A model generated the notes under the pieces. The model worked only from the letters and a program-made list of their open reading frames with translations, was not told the DNA's origin and made no database searches. A program made the position numbers and the translations under genes. Below, piece after piece: positions 26,831 through 34,773 of a stretch of DNA of 64,000 nucleotides (positions are counted from its first letter, which is position 1; the number at the start of each line of letters is the position of its first letter). This DNA comes from Nonomuraea rhodomycinica (GTDB taxonomy: Bacteria > Actinomycetota > Actinomycetes > Streptosporangiales > Streptosporangiaceae), in contig NZ_JABWGO010000005.1 in NCBI RefSeq assembly GCF_013363995.1, positions 328,711-392,710 of the forward strand, in the 5' to 3' direction.

Positions 26831-27810
26831 CCCGCCCTCACCCGCGGGTCGAGCGCGGCGTGCAGCAGGTCGGAGGCCAGCGAGGCGCACAGCACCGCCA
26901 CGGCCGCGAGGAGCGCGATGGCCGCCACGGTGTTGACGTCGTTGGTGAAGATCGAGTTGATGAGCTGCTCGCCGAGCCCGTGCCAGCCGAAGATCTTCTC
27001 GGTGAACGTGGCGCCGGTCAGCAGCGCCCCGAACGTGAACGCGAAGTACGTCATGACCGGCACCAGCGCGGTGCGCAGCGCGTGCCGGGTGAGCGCCGCG
27101 CGCCGGCTCAGGCCCTTGGCCCGCGCGGTGCGGACGAAGTCGGCGCCGAGCACGTCCAGCATCATGTTGCGCTGGTAGCGGCTGAAGACCGCCACCAGCG
27201 CGAGCGACAGCGAGACGGTCGGCAGGACGAGGTGCTGGATCCGGTCGAGCACGCTGCCCCAGAAGCCGGTGTCGAGACCGCCGGTGTACTCGCCGCTGAC
27301 CAGGAAGACCTGGGTGCCCAGCCGGTCGTTGACCCAGGTGGCGAACAGGATGAGCATGTTGGCCAGCACGACCACGGGCACCGCGAGCACCGCGAAGGAC
27401 AGGCCCGTCGACACGCGGTCGAACCACCCGTACTGGCGGACCGCGGCCAGCGCGCCGAGCAGCACCCCGCCGACGCTGCCCACGATCATGCCGAGCAGCA
27501 CCAGCCGGAAGGTGACCCCGGCGCGCCGGGCGATGTCGTCGTTGACCGGCGAGCCGGTCACGTTCTTGCCGAGGTCGCCGTGCAGCACCCCGCCGGCCCA
27601 GACGGCGTAGCGCTCCAGCAGCGGGACCCGGTCGTTCAGGTTGAGCGCGGTGAGCTGGGCGTCGATGACCGCCGGCGGCGGCTTCGGCGTGCGGTCGGCG
27701 TAGTTGGAGCGCGGGTCGAGGGCCGTGGCGGCCAGCATGTACGCCAGACTGGCGGCGACGGCGACGAGCACGACGTAGTTGAGCAGCCTGCGGGCCAGGA
27801 ACCCCGCCAT
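26827..27810 (-). CDS. ABC importer permease, DppB/OppB type
   Basis: A 327-residue permease, first gene of the importer operon. The N-terminal helix (FLARRLLNYVVLVAVAASLAYMLAATAL) is typical of DppB proteins. A periplasmic-side loop of about 90 residues precedes the BPD_transp_1 domain, whose coupling motif is DFVRTARAKGLSRRAALTRHALRTALVPV. The ATG is preceded by GGAGGGGGGAGC. The operon promoter should lie in 27811-27901, a short AT-richer gap after the AAA+ ATPase gene on the same strand, but I cannot identify its boxes. Confidence 0.93.
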   Translation of the reverse strand: MAGFLARRLLNYVVLVAVAASLAYMLAATALDPRSNYADRTPKPPPAVIDAQLTALNLNDRVPLLERYAVWAGGVLHGDLGKNVTGSPVNDDIARRAGVTFRLVLLGMIVGSVGGVLLGALAAVRQYGWFDRVSTGLSFAVLAVPVVVLANMLILFATWVNDRLGTQVFLVSGEYTGGLDTGFWGSVLDRIQHLVLPTVSLSLALVAVFSRYQRNMMLDVLGADFVRTARAKGLSRRAALTRHALRTALVPVMTYFAFTFGALLTGATFTEKIFGWHGLGEQLINSIFTNDVNTVAAIALLAAVAVLCASLASDLLHAALDPRVRAG

Positions 27811-27901
27811 GCTCCCCCCTCCCGCGCACGATGCGTAGTCATATTGCTACACCATGCGACGGGCCGTGGGCCAGGACGCGCGGGGCCCGCGCTCCCGGGG
27901 T

Positions 27902-30250
27902 TTACCGGCCTGAGATCTCGTCGACGGCGGTGCGCACGTCCTCGCTGATGATGGTGGTCAGCTCGGCCGAGGTGGCCGAGCCGCCCTGCGAGGCCAGCGC
28001 GGCCAGCCGCACGTCGCGGCGCATGGCCGCGCGCTCGAACAGCGACCGGGCGAAGCGGCCGTTGCCGAGCCCGTCGATCAGCCGCTCCTCGCACACCCAG
28101 GTGAAGACCTCGTCCAGGTCGCGCAGCGCCGCCTCGTCGAAACGGTCGCCGGACTTGTCGGCCAGCAGCACCGCGATCTCCGACAGCTCGGCCGGGGTGT
28201 AGCTGGGGAAGGCGACGCGCTGGTTGAAGCGGCTGGCCAGGCCGGGGTTGGTAGCCAGGAAGGCGTCCATCTCGCGCTCGTAGCCGGCCAGCACGACGAC
28301 GAGCCGGTCGCGGTCGTCCTCGGCCCGTTTGAGCAGGGTCTGCACGGCCTCGGCGCCGAACGCGTCGCCGCCCGCGTAGCCGGGGTTGACCAGGCTGTAG
28401 GCCTCGTCGATGAACAGCACGCCGCCGAGCGCCCGGTCGACCAGCTCGTTCGTCTTGATCGCGGTCGCGCCGAGGTGCTGGCCGACGAGGTCGGCGCGCT
28501 GCGCCTCCACCACGTCGGGCCGGGCGAGCAGGCCGAGCGCGGCGAACACCCGGCCGACGACCCGGGCCACCGTGGTCTTGCCGGTGCCGGGCGGGCCGAC
28601 GAACACGAAGTGGCGGGTCTGCGGCGGCGTGGGCAGGCCCCGCTCCTGCCGCATGCGCGCCACCTGGAGCTGCGCGGCGATGGCGTGGACCTGCCGCTTG
28701 ACCGGGGCCAGCCCGGCCATCCGGTCGAGGTCGGCCAGCGCCTCCTCCAGCGTGGGGGTGGCCTCGTGGCCGCGGAAGCGCGCGGTCAGCTCGTTGAACG
28801 CCTTGGTCACGTCGGGCGTGGTCGTGGTGACGAGGTCCTCGGTGGAGGGGGTGCCGCCCGCGCCCACCACCCGCACGTCGCGGGCCTGCGCGGCGGCCTC
28901 GACCAGGCTGCGGGCGAAGCGGGCGTTGCCCAGCTCGTCCACCAGCCCCCGCCGGTGGACGTCCTCGAACAGGCCGAGCAGGGCCGCCCTGGTCTCGCCG
29001 GACATCGTGTCGCCGCGGCGCCGCTGGAGCAGCTCGGTGATCTCGGCCAGCTCGGCCGGCGAGTAGCCGGGGAAGCGCACGCGGGTGGCGAACCGGCTGG
29101 CCAGGCCGGGGTTGGAGGCCAGGAAGCCGGCCATCTCCTGCTCGTAGCCGGCCAGGATGATGATCAGCCGGTCGCGGTCGTCCTCGGCCCGCTTGAGCAG
29201 GGTCTGCACGGCCTCGGCGCCGAACCGGTCGGGCTGCCCGTCGGCGGAGTTGACCAGGCTGTACGCCTCGTCGATGAACAGCACGCCGCCGAGGGCGCGG
29301 TCGACCAGCTCGTTGGTCTTGATGGCGGTCGCGCCCAGGAACTCGCCGACCAGGTCGGCCCGCTGCGCCTCCACCACGTACGGGGTGTCGAGCAGGCCGA
29401 ACGCGTAGAAGATCTTCGCGAGGGTGCGCGCCACGCTGGTCTTGCCGGTGCCCGGCGGCCCGGAGAAGACGAAGTGCCGGGTCGGCCGGCCGGCCGTGTA
29501 GCCGGCCTCGGCGCGCAGCCGGGACGCCTCGATCGAGGCCGCGATGGAGCGCACCTGCTCCTTGACCGGGGCCAGGCCGATCATGCTCTCCAGCTCGCCC
29601 AGCGCCTCCTCGACCGAGATGCTCGGCGGCGCCGCCCCCCGCTCGTGCTGCTGCGCCGGGCCGCCCTCGCGCACCCGTACACGCAACTGCTCCTGCTCCT
29701 GGCCGGCCAGCTCGGCCCGGGCGCGGCGGGCCAGCACGAAGCGGTAGAGCAGCACCGCGGCGGCCACGCCGTACGCGACCCAGACGGCGGTGGCGTCGGA
29801 GACCAGGGACAGCGCGGCGGCGAGCAAGCCCGCGGGCAGCAGCGCCAGCAGGGCGGTCAGCCACGGCGGCACCCAGCGGATCAGGTGGGCGACGCCCGCC
29901 ACCGGCACGGCCAGCGCGAGCAGGAGCGTCGGGGCGGGCGAGCCGACCGGGAACAGCATGACGAACACCGGCATCAGCACCACCCAGGCGGCCACGACCA
30001 CGGCGGTGGCCGCGGCGCGCGGGAAGCGCAGGGTCAGCGCGGCGAAGGCGAGCAGGGTCAGGGTGACGAGGAACGTCCGGGCGAGGTCCCACCCGAGGGC
30101 CGCGCCGAGGCCGACGGACCCGATCAGCGCCGAGGCGTACATCACCCGGCGTACGGCCGGGGGCAGATGGAAATAGCGCAGGCGCACCCGCTCGAACAGA
30201 TCCCGCGCCGCGACCCGCCCCGCGGCCTGGGCCCTGCCGGACTCACGCAT
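27902..30250 (-). CDS. Membrane-anchored tandem AAA+ ATPase (CbbX/SpoVK family)
   Basis: A 782-residue protein. Residues ~36-172 form about five or six hydrophobic helices. After a charged linker (~175-215) come two nearly identical CbxX/CfxQ-type AAA+ modules: Walker A GPPGTGKT at 264-271 and 552-559, Walker B VLFIDEA at 323-329 and 611-617, each with an EAQRADLVG..LGATAIKTNELVDRALGG pore-loop region. AAA+ proteins of this family remodel proteins (CbbX acts on Rubisco; EccA serves type VII secretion). Membrane anchoring of a double module is unusual. The ATG at 30250 lies four bases after GGGAGG. The next gene upstream on the same strand encodes a TPR/membrane protein; a 260-bp repeat-rich gap separates them. 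Confidence 0.88.
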   Translation of the reverse strand: MRESGRAQAAGRVAARDLFERVRLRYFHLPPAVRRVMYASALIGSVGLGAALGWDLARTFLVTLTLLAFAALTLRFPRAAATAVVVAAWVVLMPVFVMLFPVGSPAPTLLLALAVPVAGVAHLIRWVPPWLTALLALLPAGLLAAALSLVSDATAVWVAYGVAAAVLLYRFVLARRARAELAGQEQEQLRVRVREGGPAQQHERGAAPPSISVEEALGELESMIGLAPVKEQVRSIAASIEASRLRAEAGYTAGRPTRHFVFSGPPGTGKTSVARTLAKIFYAFGLLDTPYVVEAQRADLVGEFLGATAIKTNELVDRALGGVLFIDEAYSLVNSADGQPDRFGAEAVQTLLKRAEDDRDRLIIILAGYEQEMAGFLASNPGLASRFATRVRFPGYSPAELAEITELLQRRRGDTMSGETRAALLGLFEDVHRRGLVDELGNARFARSLVEAAAQARDVRVVGAGGTPSTEDLVTTTTPDVTKAFNELTARFRGHEATPTLEEALADLDRMAGLAPVKRQVHAIAAQLQVARMRQERGLPTPPQTRHFVFVGPPGTGKTTVARVVGRVFAALGLLARPDVVEAQRADLVGQHLGATAIKTNELVDRALGGVLFIDEAYSLVNPGYAGGDAFGAEAVQTLLKRAEDDRDRLVVVLAGYEREMDAFLATNPGLASRFNQRVAFPSYTPAELSEIAVLLADKSGDRFDEAALRDLDEVFTWVCEERLIDGLGNGRFARSLFERAAMRRDVRLAALASQGGSATSAELTTIISEDVRTAVDEISGR

Positions 30251-30253
30251 CAC

Positions 30254-30513
30254 GCCTCCCCGGTCCGCCCCCGGTTATACCGCACCAGACCGACGATTGG
30301 GCGGACCTGACACGCCACGTGACGCCTGACGCTCGGGGGACGTAGGGGACGAAGAGGGCGCCCGACACGGCCACCGCCGGATCAACGCTGCCGGAGCAGC
30401 GCCGCGGATCAGCGCCGTCGGATGAGTGCCGCGGATCAACGGCCTGGATCAGCGCGGCGGGTGAATGACCCGGATCGGCGCGGCGGGTGTGCCCGGTGCT
30501 GCCGCCGCGGGGG
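30254..30513. repeat. Gap with degenerate GCGGATCA-type repeats
   Basis: No gene is seen in this 260-bp gap. Between about 30370 and 30490 a loose unit GCCGCGGATCA(G/A)CG recurs every 14-20 bp. A promoter for the AAA+ gene may lie at 30254-30300 (AT-richer), but I cannot define it. Confidence 0.4.
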
Positions 30514-32901
30514 TCAGCCGCGCTGGTGCCGTCCGGGGAAGTCTCCGGTCAGCACCTGCTTGGGGGTGACGCGCAGCAGGCCGGAGCCCGCCACGGCGAC
30601 CCCGCGCACCTCCACCCAGCGGCGGCGCGGCGACGGGCCCGCCGCGAACACCGCCACCCGCGGGTCCGCCTCCACCGCCTCGCCCGCCCCGGCCTCGGCG
30701 ACGAGCCGCAGCTCGCCCGCGGGGCCGATGGACGCCGCCGCGCCGACCGTCCGCGGGCCGAGGGGGTCGGCGAAGGACAGGACGACGGTCCTGGCGTACG
30801 CGAGCGCCTGGCGCGCCTCGGGCCCGAGCGGCACGGACGGCTCGTCACCGGCGGGCAGGTCGCACATGAGAAGCGAGGAGCGCCAGGGCCCCGGACCGCC
30901 GCGCCACCACGAGCGCGCGGCCCGCACCGCGAACACGACGGCCACCAGGACCAGCGCCGCGATGCCCACCCGCCACGCCCATGCGGCCCCCTCGACCCAG
31001 GGACCGCCGCCAGGAAGGCCGGCGGCTCCGCTCACGGCGCCGTTCGGCAGGCCGGCGGCACCACCCACGGCGCCGCCGGTGCCTCCCGCCGGGCCGCCGT
31101 GGCCGGTCGCGCCGGGCGGCTGTGCGAGATGCGTGACATGCGCGAGGCCGCCGAGCAGGGCGCCCGCCGCGCACCCGGCCGCCGCCACGACGATAAGGAG
31201 CACCGCCGCGCGCAACCACCCGTCCTCGCGGCGAGCGCCCGGCACGGGACGGACGCGCCGATAGCAGCGCAGCAGCGGGTACGGCACCGCCACGGCGACC
31301 AGCGCGACCCTCGGCTCGACGGCCAGGGCGCCCAGGACCAGCGGCACCAGCATCGACCACGTGCGACCGGCGATGATCCACAGCGCCACCCCGGCATTCC
31401 GGCGCGCCGTCCGCAACCCCTCCACGACGTTCCCCCGAGCCGCCCGCAACCCCTGAGGAAGGTTCCCCGGCGCCGCCCGCAACCCCTCAGGGAGGTTCCC
31501 CGGCGCCATTCGCACCCGCTCAGGGGCGTCGCCGCGCGCCGTCCGCTCCCTCTCGCCGGTGCTCCGGCGCGCCGCCGACCCGCTCCTCAAGGCGGGCTCG
31601 CGGGTCGTGCGCTCGCCGTACGCGGCCGCGGCGAACTGCTCCAGGGCCCCGACCGGACGGCCGCGCCACGTACCGGCCAGGGCGCGCAGGGCGGCGTGCG
31701 CCGGCCAGCCGAGCACCGCGATCGCCGCGAGCCCGGCCCACACCGGGTCGAGCCGCGACGGCACGCCCGGGAGGGCGGTCAGGGCCAGCCAGGCGGTGTA
31801 CGCGGCCACCGACACGGCGGCCGAGGCCACCTCCGTCCCGAGCCACGGGTCGCGCCCCAGCATGGCGGGCACGCGGGGCCACACCCGTACCCGGCGGACC
31901 TGCCGCGCCGTGAGGACGGCCAGCAGCCCGAGCGCGGCCAGACCGCCCCACTGTGCCTGGACGGCGAGTCCGGCGGTGTAGGCGACCACCGCCACCCCCA
32001 GCGTGGCCGCCGCCACCAGCAGGCGGGCCTGCCGCGCCCACACCTCCAGGGCACGCCTGGCCCGGCCGGTCTCGCGGGGGTCCACCGGCCAGGAGGGGTC
32101 GTGATGGGCCCGGGGCCGGTCCCAGCGCAGCAACGCCAGCCCCAGGTTGACCCGCGCCCGAACCAGCACCGCCTCCTCCCCGGCCGCACCGGCGTACGGG
32201 AGGTCCGGACGCGGGGAGAAGGCGGGGTTCGCGAGGTCTGAGCGCGGGAGGTCCGGGCGCGAGCTGTCCGGGCGCGGGGAGAAGGCGGGGTGCGCGAGGT
32301 CTGGGCGCGGGAGGTCCGGGCGCAGGACGTCCCGGTGCGCGGAGTGGGCGGGGTGCGCGAGCTCCGGGTCCGGGGAGAGGGCGGGGTGCGGGGAGAGGGC
32401 GGGGTGCGGGGAGAGGGTGGGGTGCGGGGAGAGGGCGGTGCGGTAGGCCGTGGCGGCGTGGATGTGGTCGCCGCGCAGCAGGGCGAGGTCCCCCTCCAGG
32501 GCGTGGACCGCCGGCTGCTCCGGGGCGAACGACCGGGCCAGCCGCGCCTGGGCGGCGGCCTCGTCCGCGTGCCCCGGCAGGCGGGACAGCGCGGCGGCCA
32601 GGCGTACCCGGGCGGCCCAGGAGCCGGGCGAGAGCCGTACCGCCTCCCGCGCAGGGGCCACGGCCTCGGCGTCGCGGCCGAGCCGTTCGAGGGCCAGGCT
32701 CACCAGCCGGTGCGCCCACTCCCCCGCGGCGGCGGCCTCTCCGTGGTCGTCGCGCGCGGCCGCCTCGGCGGCGCGGTGGGCGGCGTGCAGCGCCTCCTCG
32801 GGGCGGCCGGCGTGGAGGCGGGTGACGGCTTCGGCGCACCATTCGCGCGGGGATTTGTCGGTTTTTTCATGGTTCTTGCTATGATTTCCGTCCGTCCCCA
32901 C
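30514..32901 (-). CDS. TPR-like and multi-helix membrane protein of unknown function
   Basis: A 795-residue protein. Residues ~15-150 are TPR-like helical pairs (CAEAVTRLHAGRPEEALHAAHRAAEAA, LVSLALERLGRDAEAVAPAREAVRLSPGSWAARVRLAAAL). Next come Pro-rich repeats (LSPHPA six-residue units, then RPDLPRPDLAHPAFSP units, ~155-230). Then there are several membrane segments, with a second repeat block (APGNLPEGLRA, AAPGNLPQGLRA, ARGNVVEGLRT) facing the cytoplasm. A further helix precedes a C-terminal ~130-residue soluble domain (RQALAYARTVVLSFADPLGPRTVGAAASIGPAGELRLVAEAG...). I recognise no complete family. The GTG start has only a weak AGCGAG. Same strand and adjacency suggest it works with the tandem AAA+ ATPase downstream. 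Confidence 0.7.
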   Translation of the reverse strand: MGTDGNHSKNHEKTDKSPREWCAEAVTRLHAGRPEEALHAAHRAAEAAARDDHGEAAAAGEWAHRLVSLALERLGRDAEAVAPAREAVRLSPGSWAARVRLAAALSRLPGHADEAAAQARLARSFAPEQPAVHALEGDLALLRGDHIHAATAYRTALSPHPTLSPHPALSPHPALSPDPELAHPAHSAHRDVLRPDLPRPDLAHPAFSPRPDSSRPDLPRSDLANPAFSPRPDLPYAGAAGEEAVLVRARVNLGLALLRWDRPRAHHDPSWPVDPRETGRARRALEVWARQARLLVAAATLGVAVVAYTAGLAVQAQWGGLAALGLLAVLTARQVRRVRVWPRVPAMLGRDPWLGTEVASAAVSVAAYTAWLALTALPGVPSRLDPVWAGLAAIAVLGWPAHAALRALAGTWRGRPVGALEQFAAAAYGERTTREPALRSGSAARRSTGERERTARGDAPERVRMAPGNLPEGLRAAPGNLPQGLRAARGNVVEGLRTARRNAGVALWIIAGRTWSMLVPLVLGALAVEPRVALVAVAVPYPLLRCYRRVRPVPGARREDGWLRAAVLLIVVAAAGCAAGALLGGLAHVTHLAQPPGATGHGGPAGGTGGAVGGAAGLPNGAVSGAAGLPGGGPWVEGAAWAWRVGIAALVLVAVVFAVRAARSWWRGGPGPWRSSLLMCDLPAGDEPSVPLGPEARQALAYARTVVLSFADPLGPRTVGAAASIGPAGELRLVAEAGAGEAVEADPRVAVFAAGPSPRRRWVEVRGVAVAGSGLLRVTPKQVLTGDFPGRHQRG
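32195..32440. repeat. In-frame repeat blocks inside the TPR/membrane gene
   Basis: From about 32362 to 32440 an 18-bp unit (GGGGAGAGGGCGGGGTGC) recurs four times, giving LSPHPA in the protein. From about 32195 to 32340 longer units encode RPDLPR..LAHPAFSP. All changes keep the reading frame, as expected for a translated Pro-rich linker. Confidence 0.75.
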
Positions 32902-32954
32902 TCGCTCATGATCGGCTGTTCGATGAAAGTTGAACAGGTCGCGACATAGGGCTG

Positions 32955-32972
32955 TATCTCTCTAGAGAGGTA
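32955..32972. promoter_or_regulatory. 18-bp near-perfect palindrome in a divergent promoter region
   Basis: TATCTCTCTAGAGAGGTA has a perfect 12-bp palindromic core CTCTCTAGAGAG and one mismatch in the outer arms. It lies between the divergent TPR/membrane gene and the exporter gene and covers the GAGAGG that serves the short leader ORF. It is a candidate operator (GntR/TetR/MarR-size) or translation switch. Confidence 0.5.
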
Positions 32973-32975
32973 CGC

Positions 32976-33029
32976 GTGAGGGCCTTCGATGCGTCGATAC
33001 CGCTATACCAAGCGCAAGCCATGGCCTAA
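32976..33029 (+). CDS. Possible 17-residue leader peptide upstream of an exporter
   Basis: GTG with a well-placed GAGAGG five bases upstream opens a short frame VRAFDASIPLYQAQAMA followed by TAA. It ends 206 bases before the exporter ATG. Short translated leaders ahead of efflux genes in actinobacteria can act in ribosome-mediated attenuation. No known arrest motif is recognisable here and the coding status is inferred only from the RBS. A competing frame from ATG 32989 is longer but has no RBS and runs into the exporter gene out of frame. Confidence 0.4.
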   Translation: MRAFDASIPLYQAQAMA

Positions 33030-33088
33030 GCTGCCACGCAAGCTGGAGCGGAGGAGCCCGAAGGCAGCGTTTCCCATCATCAGCGTCT

Positions 33089-33120
33089 CGACCAGGCGGC
33101 GTCCCGACCAGGCGGCGTCC
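33089..33120. repeat. 16-bp direct repeat in the exporter leader region
   Basis: CGACCAGGCGGCGTCC occurs twice head to tail at 33089 and 33105, between the leader ORF and the exporter start. It could form alternative pairings in a leader RNA. Confidence 0.6.
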
Positions 33121-33235
33121 CGGGCGGCGCGGCTAGCAGCAGAGAGCAGAGGCACGAACCGTCGGGCTCCCGCACTCACGGCGACCACAGGCACGCGCGG
33201 GCCCGTTGTGGACGGATCGGCCGGCAAGGAGGTCC

Positions 33236-34765
33236 ATGACCGTCACACAGGCCGCACCCCTCGTACGGCGTGGGGCCCGGCGAAACCCCGACAGCCGCTG
33301 GGCGATCCTCCTGGTGCTCTGCCTGAGCCTGCTGCTCATCACGGTCGACGCGACGGTCCTGCACATCGCCGTGCCGGCCCTGACCGCGGCCCTGGAGCCG
33401 TCGGCCGTGCAGCTCCTGTGGATCATCGACGTCTACTCGCTGGTGGTCGCGCCGCTGCTGATCATGTTCGGCACGCTCGGCGACCGCTACGGCCGTAAAC
33501 GGCTGGTCCTGGGCGGTTACGTGCTGTTCGGCGTCGCCTCGGCCGCGGCGGCCTTCTCCCCCGGCCCCCTCTTCCTCATCCTGGCGCGGGCGCTGCTCGG
33601 CGTCGGCGGCGCCATGATCATGCCGGCCACGCTGTCGCTGATCCGTCAGGTCTTCACCGACCGCCGCGAACGCGCCGTCGCGCTCGGCATCTGGAGCGCG
33701 GTCGCCGCCGCCGGGGCCGCCGTGGGCCCGCTGATCGGCGGGCTGCTCGTGAGCGTGTGGTGGGGCGCCGTCTTCCTCATCAACGTGCCGATCCTGCTGG
33801 TGCTGCTGCCCGCCGCAGCCAGGCTGCTGCCCGACTCGCGCAGGGACGAGAGCAGGCCGTGGGACGGGCTGAGCGCCGTGCTGTCCGTGCTGGGCATCCT
33901 GGCGCTCGCGTTCGGGCTGAAGGAGGCGGGCTCGGGCAGCCTCATGCCGTTCGGCGCGTCCGTGGCGGTCTTCCTGGCCGGGGTGGGGCTGCTGGTGTGG
34001 TTCGTCCGGCGGCAGTCGCGGCTGGCGGCGCCGCTGCTCGACATCGGGCTGTTCCGCAACCGCGCCTTCGCCACCGGCGTGGCCGGGGTGCTGCTGGGCG
34101 TGTTCGCGCTGGTGGGGCTCCAGCTCATGCTGGCGCAGTACCTCCAGCTCGTCCTCGGCGACCCGCCGCCCCGGGCGGCGGTCCGGATGCTGCCGCTGGT
34201 GCTGTCGGCCATCGCCGGCGGGCTCGCCGCGGCCCACATCCTGCCGCGCGCCGGGCTGCGCGCCACCATGAGCGGCGGCCTCGGGCTCGTCGCCCTGTCC
34301 CTCACCCCCACCCTGAGCTGGGGCGTCGAGAGCCATCCCGTCATGCTCGGCGTCTGCTTCGTCGGCATCGGGTTCGGCGTGCAGGTGGCGCTGCTGGCCG
34401 CGTCCGACACGATCATGTCGTCGGTGTCCGAGGCGCGGGCGGGCGGGGCCGCCGCCGTCGAGGAGACCGCCTACGAGCTCGGCGCCGGGCTCGGCGTGGC
34501 CGTCCTCGGCACGATCACCACCATCGTGTACGCGCCCGGCCTGCCGTCCGTGCCCGGCGTGCCCGGCGCGGGCATGGACCAGGCCCGGCAGTCGCTGGCC
34601 GGCGCGGCCCACGTGGCCCACGAGGTCGGCGGCAGCGCGGGGGACGCGCTGCTCACGGCCGCCCGCTGGGCCTTCGTCAACGCCCTGCACACCACGGTCG
34701 TGGTGAGCATCGTCCTGCTCAGCCTGACCGCCGTAGCCGTGGCCATGCTGCTGCGCCGTGATTGA
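33236..34765 (+). CDS. MFS drug exporter, DHA2 (EmrB/QacA) family
   Basis: A 509-residue inner-membrane proton antiporter with 14 predicted helices. The helix 1 motif LLLITVDATVLHIAVPALTAAL, motif A GDRYGRKR between helices 2 and 3, and motif C-like GIWSAVAAAGAAVGPLIGGLL are typical of DHA2 proteins. The substrate is unknown, usually cationic drugs or natural products. The ATG at 33236 has an excellent AAGGAGG; an in-frame ATG at 33206 has none. A 334-bp upstream region with a palindrome and a short leader ORF suggests regulation, though no regulator gene is adjacent. The DoxX gene follows after 8 bp and is probably co-transcribed. Confidence 0.93.
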   Translation: MTVTQAAPLVRRGARRNPDSRWAILLVLCLSLLLITVDATVLHIAVPALTAALEPSAVQLLWIIDVYSLVVAPLLIMFGTLGDRYGRKRLVLGGYVLFGVASAAAAFSPGPLFLILARALLGVGGAMIMPATLSLIRQVFTDRRERAVALGIWSAVAAAGAAVGPLIGGLLVSVWWGAVFLINVPILLVLLPAAARLLPDSRRDESRPWDGLSAVLSVLGILALAFGLKEAGSGSLMPFGASVAVFLAGVGLLVWFVRRQSRLAAPLLDIGLFRNRAFATGVAGVLLGVFALVGLQLMLAQYLQLVLGDPPPRAAVRMLPLVLSAIAGGLAAAHILPRAGLRATMSGGLGLVALSLTPTLSWGVESHPVMLGVCFVGIGFGVQVALLAASDTIMSSVSEARAGGAAAVEETAYELGAGLGVAVLGTITTIVYAPGLPSVPGVPGAGMDQARQSLAGAAHVAHEVGGSAGDALLTAARWAFVNALHTTVVVSIVLLSLTAVAVAMLLRRD

Positions 34766-34773
34766 GGTGTGCG

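Noticed and set aside
21995..27810. Nickel- or dipeptide-specific naming (nik/dpp) of the importer
   Set aside because: Family 5 importers cannot be assigned a ligand from sequence alone, and no nickel enzyme or peptidase gene is next to the operon.
32989..33498. A 169-codon ORF overlapping the exporter start
   Set aside because: It has no RBS, its end lies within the exporter in another frame, and the 17-codon frame from GTG 32976 has the properly placed GAGAGG.
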